Shown here piece after piece: positions 57,819 through 64,000 of a stretch of DNA of 64,000 nt (position 1 is the stretch's first letter; each line of letters begins with the position of its first letter). The notes under the pieces are model-generated. The model saw nothing but the letters and a program-made list of their open reading frames with translations, was not told the DNA's origin and did no database searches. The translations under genes and the position numbers were made by a program. Source of the DNA: VRUE01 sp963780815 (GTDB taxonomy: Bacteria > Actinomycetota > Thermoleophilia > Solirubrobacterales > 70-9); the NCBI GenBank assembly GCA_963780815.1, contig CAWADG010000008.1, positions 186,001-250,000 on the forward strand, written 5' to 3'.

Positions 57819-58472
57819 TCACTGGAGATCGGGAGGAAGCTGCTTTTCGATGCCGTCGAGGACAGCCTTCAGCCCGGCCTCGAACCGCTCGACCGAGGCC
57901 CGGGTCCGGAGGTAGTCGGGCAGCGACTCGAGCTCCGGGATCACCTCGATCGCGGGCTCGGCGATGACGTCCTCAAGGGCCTCCGGCTCCGGGATCGTGG
58001 CGGCTCGCAGCGAGTGCCCGAGGACGTAGTCGTTGACCGTCCCGACGAGGACCCACATCTCGGCCGACTCCAGCGAGAGCCCCGACATCGCCTCGGCGAA
58101 CTGGGCGGCCTGCTTCTCGCTGTTGGGCCCGAAGCGGGGCTGGGCGCTGGTCACCGAGATCAGCCAGGGGTGACTGACCAGCATTCCGTAGAGGCGGCGT
58201 GAGATTTCGGTGATCGCCCGCCGCCACTCGGCCGGCAGGGGAGGGTCGACCAGCACCTCCGCCACGACCTCGTCCGCCATCGAGAAGAGCAGCATTTCCT
58301 TGCTGGCGAAGTGGTCGTAGAGACTCATCGGCCGGGCGTCGATCTCGGCCGCGATGCGACGGATCGAGACGGCGTCCAACCCCTCCTCGTCCGCGATCCG
58401 AATCGCGGCGGAGATGATCCCCTCGGGCGTCGGCGGGCGCCGGCGCTTTCCCTTCCCCCGGTCGCCGCGCAC
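57819..58472 (-). CDS. TetR-family regulator (TetR_C-type ligand domain)
   Basis: 217 residues. Basic N-terminus GKGKRRRPPTPEG, HTH with IISAAIRIADEEGLDAVSIR and SLYDHFASKEMLL, and a ligand domain with RRLYGMLVSHPWLISVTSAQ and EMWVLVGTVNDYVLGH, as in the class that resembles classical TetR. GTG 58472 follows TAGGTT (58485-58480) by seven bases. An excellent palindromic operator candidate lies 52 bases upstream, so autoregulation is likely. Confidence 0.9.
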   Translation of the reverse strand: MRGDRGKGKRRRPPTPEGIISAAIRIADEEGLDAVSIRRIAAEIDARPMSLYDHFASKEMLLFSMADEVVAEVLVDPPLPAEWRRAITEISRRLYGMLVSHPWLISVTSAQPRFGPNSEKQAAQFAEAMSGLSLESAEMWVLVGTVNDYVLGHSLRAATIPEPEALEDVIAEPAIEVIPELESLPDYLRTRASVERFEAGLKAVLDGIEKQLPPDLQ

Positions 58473-58523
58473 GTCCGAAAACCTACCTCTCTTCGCAGCC
58501 GTGACGGCCGTTCGAAATCTGCT

Positions 58524-58536
58524 GATACAGTGTATC
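58524..58536. promoter_or_regulatory. Candidate TetR-type operator
   Basis: GATAC-AGT-GTATC, perfect five-base arms. TetR/AcrR-family sites often contain TACA/TGTA symmetry like this. It sits upstream of the - strand TetR gene. Confidence 0.55.
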
Positions 58537-58702
58537 GCCAACCAACCAGCATGGTGGGGATCGGGGAGCAAAAAGGAAGCATCAGTGGGAATAGCCGACC
58601 GTCCCTCGCTGCGTTGGATCGATCGCGGCCGTCTGCGCCGGGCCCATCCCTGAGAATCCCTGTGGCGCCCGGTTAGCAACGCGCGGCCAGTGAGGAGCCG
58701 CA

Positions 58703-58732
58703 CGGCGGGGGGCTCGCGGGAGGCCCCCGCCG
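58703..58732. repeat. Inverted repeat upstream of the second TetR gene
   Basis: CGGCGGGGG (58703-58711) and CCCCCGCCG (58724-58732), perfect 9-bp arms and 12-base loop, flanked by CAGTGA (58689-58694) and TCACTG (58745-58750). Could be a terminator or regulator site. The rest of the 309-base gap between the two TetR genes shows nothing else. Confidence 0.4.
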
Positions 58733-58768
58733 GCCGCGATCCCTTCACTGATCGCCCTTCGCGCCCAC

Positions 58769-58774
58769 TATGCT
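58769..58774 (+). promoter_or_regulatory. -10 box TATGCT for a TetR gene
   Basis: Followed by seven bases and ATG 58782. Confidence 0.4.
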
Positions 58775-58781
58775 GCCGGGA

Positions 58782-59465
58782 ATGCGCGCTCTTCCCGGAA
58801 GGGCATCCCGCACCTCGCTGGAGGACTCGGCGCCCGGACTGACACGCGAGACGGTTGCCGAAGCCCAGCGTCGACGCATCCGCCGCGCCACCGGTGAACT
58901 CGTCGCCAAGCGCGGTTACGCGGGTGTCCGGGTCGAGCTGATCGTCAAGCGGGCGAGGGTCAGCTTCAAGACGTTCTACAAGCACTACGTCGGCAAGGAA
59001 GCGGCGTTCATCGACCTCTTCGAGCATGCGACGGCGCTGACCGAGGCCCAGGTGCGGGCCGCGCTCGAGGAGACCAAGGGTCCCTGGCCCGAGCAGGTCG
59101 CCGTCGCCCTGACCGCCTTCTTCGAGGCGATCATCGCCGAGCCCCTGATCTCCCGCGCATGCCTCGTCGAGGGGCCGACCGCCGGCCCCCAGATCCTCCG
59201 GCACTACGAGAGGGTCGCCAAGGCCTTCGCCCCGATCCTCAGCCAGGGGCGGACCTACAACCCGAAGGCGGCCGACCTCCCGGGGACCCTCGAGGACACG
59301 CTGGCCGGCGCCGTTCTCTGGTCCGCCTATCAGCGGCTCAACTTCTCCGAGACCGACCGGATCGCCGAGCTGATACCCGAGAACATCGAGCTCGTCCTCC
59401 GCCCCTACATCGGCGAGGCCGAGGCCTCGCGGGTGGCCGCCGGGAGGGTGGCCGCGGGCGCCTAG
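58782..59465 (+). CDS. TetR-family regulator
   Basis: 227 residues. HTH in RRIRRATGELVAKRGYAGVR, VELIVKRARVSFKTFYKHYV with GKEAAF. The C-terminus ends with VLRPYIGEAEASRVA, similar to the other members of this cluster. ATG 58782 is chosen because TATGCT lies seven bases upstream, making ATG 58770 part of the promoter. Ligand and targets unknown. Confidence 0.88.
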   Translation: MRALPGRASRTSLEDSAPGLTRETVAEAQRRRIRRATGELVAKRGYAGVRVELIVKRARVSFKTFYKHYVGKEAAFIDLFEHATALTEAQVRAALEETKGPWPEQVAVALTAFFEAIIAEPLISRACLVEGPTAGPQILRHYERVAKAFAPILSQGRTYNPKAADLPGTLEDTLAGAVLWSAYQRLNFSETDRIAELIPENIELVLRPYIGEAEASRVAAGRVAAGA

Positions 59466-59536
59466 CCGCTAGGCTGCAGTCGTGCCGCGGGATCGGGACC
59501 CGCGCGCATCGGGAGTCACACCAGGGGGAACGGGAG

Positions 59537-60469
59537 TTGAGCGAAGGTCCATCCAACCGAGACCCGCTCCACAGCGCGCTGATCGATCTCTGCTTCGAGC
59601 GGGGGTTCCACTCGCTCACCGAAGCCGACCTCTGCGAGCGCGCCGGGGTGAGCGTCGAGTGCTTCAGCTCGCGCTACGAGAGCCTCGAGGACTGCTTCTT
59701 CGAGGCCTACGCCGCCGAGTTCGCCCGCTACCGGCGCCGGGCCGCCGTTGCGCGGGAAGGCCTCACCGAGTGGCGCCCCCGTCTGCGGGCGACCGCGTAC
59801 GCGCTGCTCCGCTACCTCTCCGAGGACGAGCGCGTCACCCACTTCACCGTCGTCGAGGTCCGCCGCGCCGGGGAGCGAAGCGCGCTGCTGATCGGCGAAG
59901 GGATCCAGGAACTGATCGACCTCCTCGATGAGGGCCGCTCCGAGCCGGGCGCTCCCGCCGATCTCACCCGCGCCACCGCCGAGTCGGTCGCCGGAGGGCT
60001 CTTCAACCAGCTCTACGTGGCCGTCGCCGGCGGCGCCGGGGCGCCGGTGGAGTCGGACATCGTCCCGCAGGCGATGTACACCGCGGTCCTTCCGTACCTC
60101 GGCGTCCAGGTCGCGACCGAGGAGCTCTCGATCGCCGCCGCCACCGGACCCGGCGAAGATGCCCGACCCCCGCCCGCCGGTCGACCGCGCATTGATCGAC
60201 CTCTGCCACGAGCACGGGTTCACCGCGGTCACCGTCGCCGACCTCTGCCGCCGCGGTGGGATCGAGGAGGCCGAGTTCCACCGCGAGTACGCCGACCTCG
60301 ACGATTGCTTCTGCGCGGTGTTCGAGCGCGAGCTCGATCTGCTGCTGATCGAGTTCGCGGCGGTGGTCGATGGGGCCGACGGCTGGCGATCGAGGCTGCG
60401 GGTGGTGGCGTACGCGTTTCAGGCCTGGCTCGCCGAGGACCCGGCCCGGACCCACCTGATGGTCAATGA
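59537..60469 (+). CDS. TetR-family regulator with read-through into the next gene's frame
   Basis: The first ~205 residues are a complete TetR-like protein: ALIDLCFERGFHSLTEADLC, VSVECFSSRYESLEDCFFEA, and the ligand domain ending VLPYLGVQVATEELSIAA. No stop codon occurs where paralogues end. The frame stays open for about 105 more codons, all inside and out of frame with the following TetR gene, giving an Arg/Pro-rich tail. TTG 59537 is preceded by GGGGGA. Either a stop was lost, or a frameshift fuses both proteins (the next gene's frame is open back to 59928). Confidence 0.65.
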   Translation: MSEGPSNRDPLHSALIDLCFERGFHSLTEADLCERAGVSVECFSSRYESLEDCFFEAYAAEFARYRRRAAVAREGLTEWRPRLRATAYALLRYLSEDERVTHFTVVEVRRAGERSALLIGEGIQELIDLLDEGRSEPGAPADLTRATAESVAGGLFNQLYVAVAGGAGAPVESDIVPQAMYTAVLPYLGVQVATEELSIAAATGPGEDARPPPAGRPRIDRPLPRARVHRGHRRRPLPPRWDRGGRVPPRVRRPRRLLLRGVRARARSAADRVRGGGRWGRRLAIEAAGGGVRVSGLARRGPGPDPPDGQ

Positions 60470-60767
60470 GATCCGCTCCGCCTCCGAGCGCGCCCGCCAG
60501 ATCCAGTGGCGGGGGATCGCGAGCATGATCGACCTCCTCGACGAGGGCCGTGCCGAGGCCGCCGATCCGGACCGGTTGAGCCGGGCCACTGCCGAGGGGA
60601 TCGCGGGCGGGATCCTCAGCCAGATCTACGAGGCCGCCGCCCACCGCTCCGAGATCCGCCCCGAGGCGGTTCCCGAGATGCTCTACGCGGCCTACCTGCC
60701 CTACCTCGGGCCCGAGATCGCAGGCGAGGAGCTCGAGATAGCGCCCCCCAGCCCCAGCAATCGCTAG
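60159..60767 (+). CDS. TetR-family regulator, tandem paralogue
   Basis: 202 residues. Closely related to the preceding protein: ALIDLCHEHGFTAVTVADLC, EAEFHREYADLDDCFCAVFE, MIDLLDEGRAEAADPDRLSR and YLPYLGPEIAGEELEI align along the whole length. ATG 60159 lies in frame 0 within the upstream reading frame. The stop shares CTAG with the convergent regulator. Confidence 0.85.
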   Translation: MPDPRPPVDRALIDLCHEHGFTAVTVADLCRRGGIEEAEFHREYADLDDCFCAVFERELDLLLIEFAAVVDGADGWRSRLRVVAYAFQAWLAEDPARTHLMVNEIRSASERARQIQWRGIASMIDLLDEGRAEAADPDRLSRATAEGIAGGILSQIYEAAAHRSEIRPEAVPEMLYAAYLPYLGPEIAGEELEIAPPSPSNR

Positions 60768-61396
60768 GGCCGCGAGCCGAGCTCACCGGGGGCGGGGATC
60801 GTCAGCTCCTCCTCCGCCGCCTCGGCGCCGAGGTAGGTGAGGACGATGATGTGCATGACCGTCTTCACCCGCTGTTGGGATTCGCTCAGTCCCTCCCGGG
60901 CTTTGATCGACGCGATCGCGCTCTCATATACCGCGCCGGTCAGCCCCTCGGCGGTGCCGCGGGTGAAGGCCGCCGGGTTCGGCGCCGCCAGCCGGCCCCC
61001 GTCGAGCATCTCGATGAACTCGTCCATCATCACGTCGCGGTGGGCGCGCACCATCTCGCCTCCGGCCATCACCTCGATCAGGAAGAAGCGGGTCCGAGCT
61101 TCGTTCGCGAACAGCCACTCGAGCGCCGCGTAGCCCGCCGCTCGGAGGCCGTCGCGCCAGCTGTCCTCCGCCATGTAGGCGCCCTTGCAGGCGCAGATGT
61201 AGTCGACCGTCATCCGCTCCCAGACCTGCTCGAGGCAGTCCTTCTTGCCGGCGAACAGCCGGGCGAAGTCGTCGGTGTCGACGCCGGCCTCTGCGCAGAC
61301 CTGATCGACGCTCGTCGCCTCGTACCCCTGGCGTCCGACGAGCTCCACCAACGCTGCCTTGATCCGCACGGCCTTCCCCGCCGCCTCGCTCACCAT
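60764..61396 (-). CDS. TetR-family regulator
   Basis: 210 residues. HTH IKAALVELVGRQGYEATSVD, QVCAEAGVDTDDFARLFAGK, then a helical domain with FFLIEVMAGGEMVRAHRDVM and the family tail VLTYLGAEAAEEELTI. ATG 61396 is divergent from the last TetR, 20 bases away. Confidence 0.88.
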   Translation of the reverse strand: MVSEAAGKAVRIKAALVELVGRQGYEATSVDQVCAEAGVDTDDFARLFAGKKDCLEQVWERMTVDYICACKGAYMAEDSWRDGLRAAGYAALEWLFANEARTRFFLIEVMAGGEMVRAHRDVMMDEFIEMLDGGRLAAPNPAAFTRGTAEGLTGAVYESAIASIKAREGLSESQQRVKTVMHIIVLTYLGAEAAEEELTIPAPGELGSRP

Positions 61397-61404
61397 CGCG
61401 CCGG

Positions 61405-61410
61405 TAACCT
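61405..61410 (+). promoter_or_regulatory. -10 box TAACCT for the last TetR gene
   Basis: Six bases before GTG 61417; leaderless layout. Confidence 0.4.
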
Positions 61411-61416
61411 TGCCAG

Positions 61417-62106
61417 GTGCCTCACGCGGAGGAAGGTGAAGCGGATACCAGGGTGGAACTCGGCCCGCTTCCCGGCGGCCGCCACGGCCTTTCCCGGCAG
61501 GAGGTCACCGAGTCCCAGCGCGAGCGACTTCTGGCCGCGACCGCCGAGCTGATCGCCGAGCGCGGCTACACCGGCGTCCCGATAACCGAGATCGTCAGGC
61601 GGGCGGCGGTCGCCAACAGGGTCTTCTACGAGAACTTCAAGTCCAAGGAGGAGGCCTCTCTCGCCGCCTACGACGCGATCGCGGACCACGTGACCGAGGT
61701 GATCTCCGCCGCCGCCGCCCCGGTCGAGGACTGGCCGGGCCGCGTCACGGCCGCTCTGCGCGCGGCGATCGCCTTCTTCGGCGCCGAGCCGTTGCTCGCC
61801 CGCTTCTGCCTCGTCGCCCCCTTCACCTCGACGCCGAAGATCGCCGCCCATGGCCGCGACCGCGCCGCCGCCGCCCTCCCCTACCTCGCCCAGGGACGCG
61901 ACCTCCACCCAGGCGGAGCGGAGCTCCCCGCGTCGACCGAGGACTCGCTGCTGGGTGGCGTCGTCAGCCAGTTGAGCCGCTCCCTGCTCGCCGCCCTGGG
62001 GCCGCTCGACGCCCTTCTTCCGGACCTGGTCGAGTTCGTCCTCACTCCCTACCTGGGGCCGGACGAGGCCCGCCGCCGCGCCGCCGAGGCGACACTCCAG
62101 AGCTGA
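61417..62106 (+). CDS. TetR-family regulator
   Basis: 229 residues. After a 30-residue polar N-terminus the HTH is RERLLAATAELIAERGYTGV, ITEIVRRAAVANRVFYENFK with SKEEA. The C-terminal domain (LLARFCLVAPFTSTPKIAAH; FVLTPYLGPDEARRRA) is nearest to the 58782-59465 protein (LVEGPTAGP; LRPYIGEAEA). Sixth regulator of the cluster; no enzyme or transporter lies between them. Confidence 0.88.
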   Translation: MPHAEEGEADTRVELGPLPGGRHGLSRQEVTESQRERLLAATAELIAERGYTGVPITEIVRRAAVANRVFYENFKSKEEASLAAYDAIADHVTEVISAAAAPVEDWPGRVTAALRAAIAFFGAEPLLARFCLVAPFTSTPKIAAHGRDRAAAALPYLAQGRDLHPGGAELPASTEDSLLGGVVSQLSRSLLAALGPLDALLPDLVEFVLTPYLGPDEARRRAAEATLQS

Positions 62107-63157
62107 GAAATCTTCCTAAGTTTTCAGGACAGTTTGGTATATTGCCGCTGTTCTAGAACACCCTCATTCCCGAGTCGCCTCCTCCTCCTGTGGCGGCGAT
62201 CCGGACTGCAGCAGCGCAAACGATCGCACCGGCGGGGGTTCCCTTCTCCCTCCGGTGCCGTTTGTGCGCGCCCGCCTTCAAGGCGGGGTCGTCGACTCCA
62301 CGGACGAAACGCCGGACGAAGGCCGGAGCGGAGCGCCGACACAGGCGACCGGCCCGGTCTATCGCAGCGGATAGAGCTGCCCGCCCCCAAAAAACAAAGA
62401 AATTTTCCACCAGTCTCTGACCCCGCCGATGTTCCTCGAAGGCGGTGTTCAGTAGGACGTTGTTTGTCATTCCATCTCGGCCCCGCGTGGCTGAGGCCGG
62501 CGTTCTGCCCTCCGAATCGTTCGAATCGGTCTCCGTATTGAAGTAGAAGGACGTTCGCATTTTTGGCTCTACAAAGCCAAAAACCTTGCCAAATTAACCT
62601 TGACTTTCGGTTTGACCGGTGCTTCGATGTGGCCCGTTCGCCCAGGGAGGGCGAGAGAGGCATCGAGACTCGTAGAGAGGTCTCCCAACTCCGCAGGCGC
62701 AGCTTGGTCTGGGAACGGGGGGCCGATAAGGAGGAGAGAGATTGGTGCAGGTCGAGGCGCTTTCGGCTCCTTACTCGGCCACCCTTGGCCGGACTTGCTC
62801 AGCGCAGCTGGTGCTCGATGGCGGTGATCCATATTTCGACACTTGCGCCGTCCTGAGCTACGTATCACGGGGCGGCGCAATGGCGAGAAAGGGGGGCGAT
62901 TCCCCAAGCGGGCTTTTCCCTGAGCCCTCAAGCGGCGGGGTCTTCCCTGACCCCAACGCGGGAGCCGCCTCCCTCGCCAATCCCGCGGTTCGCGTCTCTT
63001 TCCCTGGTTCGCGTGCCCGCACGGAGCAATGCGGGCGGTCCATTCAGCTACCGAGGTCCACCCACCCTCCGGCTCGGGCCGCCCGCGCCTGCTCCTCTCC
63101 CTCCTCGCACCGATCAGCACGAGATCTTCCGATTTTCGCCGCGGCCCGAGGCCTCGC
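62107..63157. other. About 1 kb without a supported gene; several palindromes
   Basis: Reading frames here lack coding character. Visible structure: an imperfect inverted repeat at about 62214-62269 (CACCGG to CCGGTG core), a palindrome CCCGCCTT-C-AAGGCGGG (62271-62287), a perfect 9-bp inverted repeat TTTTTGGCT/AGCCAAAAA with a six-base loop (62560-62583), and near-repeats with TTTTCCCTGA and TCTTCCCTGA (about 62917-62960). TATATT near 62141 may be a -10. The sequence is locally less GC-rich than the genes. It may be a long leader, a decayed gene or an acquired fragment. Confidence 0.4.
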
Positions 63158-64000
63158 ATGAGACACGGACGAGGTCCGCGACGCGTTTCCGTCCTCCTCG
63201 CCCCGATCCTCGCTGCGCTCATCTCCGTGGCCCTAACCGCCGCCCCCGCCTATGCCGAACGCTCCTACGACTCCCAGATTTCTGGGTTCAGCAACCCACA
63301 TGGCATCGCGATCGACGGCTCCGACCACGCCTGGGTCAGCGATCCGGGCAACAGCGGATTGATCACCGAGTACAACGCCTATCCGTCGCAGACTTCGATC
63401 GGCCAGCAGACAGGCGGCGGGGCCTACGGATGCGGCGCCAACTACGTATGGAGCCTCGGCATCAACGACTCGACCGGCTACCTCGACGTTGCCGATTCCT
63501 GCCAGGTGGTGGTTGACATCTTCGATAACACCGGCGCCTTCTCCAAACAGTTCGCGAGTAACTTCGGCGGCGGGTACGACTACCTCGCGGTCGACAACTC
63601 CGGCGGCGCCGCCAACGGAGACATCTATGTCGCTTCGACCAACGGCCTGCTGCAGAGGTTCGACGGGAACGGCAATCCCGACGGCTTCTCCGGCTCCGCC
63701 GGTTACATCGTCGGCAACAAAATCACGGGTACCCCGGGCGGTTCCTTCGGAACTCCCTGGAACGTCGCCACGGATTCCTCTGGCAACGTCTACGTCCTCG
63801 ACCAGACCCATAGAGCAGTCGATGAGTTCGATTCCAGCGGCACCTTCGTCCGTGCCTTCGACGGCTCCGGCGCTCCCGGAGGCTTCAGCTCAGGCCTCAG
63901 CGGGATGGCCGTCGATCCGACCAACGGCAACCTCCTGGTGGCCGACGCCGGCAACTCGGTCGTCGACGAGTTCGACTCGGACGGCGTCTATCTCGATCAG
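63158..64000 (+). CDS. Secreted NHL-repeat protein (3' end outside window)
   Basis: 281 codons to the edge, no stop. Signal peptide (VLLAPILAALISVALTAAPA then YAE). The mature part repeats NHL/beta-propeller blades: NPHGIAIDGSDHAWVSDPGN, YLAVDNSGGAANGDIYVAST, GTPWNVATDSSGNVYVLDQT, GMAVDPTNGNLLVADAGNSV. Such proteins are extracellular and often large. ATG 63158 gives a standard signal peptide; an in-frame ATG at 63029 would add 43 residues including a second LLLSLLAPI-like stretch. Confidence 0.85.
   Translation, partial: MRHGRGPRRVSVLLAPILAALISVALTAAPAYAERSYDSQISGFSNPHGIAIDGSDHAWVSDPGNSGLITEYNAYPSQTSIGQQTGGGAYGCGANYVWSLGINDSTGYLDVADSCQVVVDIFDNTGAFSKQFASNFGGGYDYLAVDNSGGAANGDIYVASTNGLLQRFDGNGNPDGFSGSAGYIVGNKITGTPGGSFGTPWNVATDSSGNVYVLDQTHRAVDEFDSSGTFVRAFDGSGAPGGFSSGLSGMAVDPTNGNLLVADAGNSVVDEFDSDGVYLDQ

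Noticed and set aside
59482..59931. ORF starting at GTG 59482, six bases after TAGGCT
   Set aside because: The promoter layout is attractive, but the product is Arg-rich noise in the wrong frame of the TetR gene; the box probably serves TTG 59537.
62560..62583. Bidirectional intrinsic terminator
   Set aside because: The T-run is on the 5' arm and the A-run on the 3' arm, the reverse of a terminator; retained only as a palindrome.
62569..63222. 217-codon - strand ORF
   Set aside because: Arg/Pro-rich, no domain, overlaps the signal peptide of the NHL protein; looks like chance openness in GC-rich DNA.

Overview
The window reads as a high-GC actinobacterial chromosome, most likely class Thermoleophilia (order Solirubrobacterales). 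This rests on overall base and codon use, the many GTG/TTG starts, the mycobacterium-like FhaA-FhaB-PstP-RodA-PbpA-PknB block, and the secreted 'choice-of-anchor'/NHL-type proteins. It is an inference from sequence character, not from a database match. The replication origin region lies inside the window: genes on the left (parB, parA, rsmG, jag, yidC, yidD, rnpA, rpmH) run leftward and genes on the right (dnaA, dnaN, recF, dciA-like, gyrB, gyrA) run rightward.

Layout. 1-5.6 kb: a partial GT-C-like membrane protein, a phosphodiesterase/pyrophosphatase, a small membrane protein, a PLP aminotransferase and a first D-Ala-D-Ala ligase. 5.6-20 kb: bifunctional nuclease, tRNA-Ile(GAT) and the origin block, with one parS-like site set in the rnpA/yidD overlap. 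20-23 kb: a leftward group (CARDB-like surface protein, prephenate dehydratase, HNH nuclease, cysteine-rich secreted protein). 23-32 kb: a kinase and the cell-wall signalling/elongation operon, ending with a second Ddl. 32-39.5 kb: two secreted repeat proteins, a receptor-like kinase, and dedA-uppP-purM. 39.5-51.4 kb: a surface-polysaccharide cluster (dehydratase, LytR_C, Wzy-like, Wzx-like, three glycosyltransferases, initiating sugar-phosphate transferase, two acyltransferase-fold proteins). 51.4-57.7 kb: DUF3105 protein, metF, enoyl-CoA hydratase, a TetR, a nucleotide-sugar dehydrogenase and a secreted protein. 57.8-62.1 kb: six TetR-type regulators packed together. 62.1-64 kb: about 1 kb with no convincing gene, then a secreted NHL-repeat protein that runs off the end.

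How the parts fit. The centre couples chromosome replication and segregation to envelope growth. ParAB/parS and DnaA/DnaN/RecF/gyrase sit beside YidC. The PknB/PstP/FHA proteins and RodA/PbpA supply regulated peptidoglycan synthesis, with Ddl and UppP feeding precursors and lipid carrier. The polysaccharide block adds a surface polymer.

Most unusual signals. (1) A family of roughly 65-75 bp leader repeats sits immediately upstream of four genes (rpmH, a FemAB-like gene, an enoyl-CoA hydratase, a nucleotide-sugar dehydrogenase). Each encodes one or more tiny ORFs that begin at a leaderless-type promoter or at an upstream stop codon, and end on or just before the start codon of the next gene. 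(2) Two inverted 73-bp hairpin elements with compensatory base changes lie in frame inside the Wzy-like gene. (3) A recurrent TANNNT-N6/7-start arrangement implies leaderless mRNAs. (4) Two tandem TetR paralogues have overlapping, out-of-frame reading frames.
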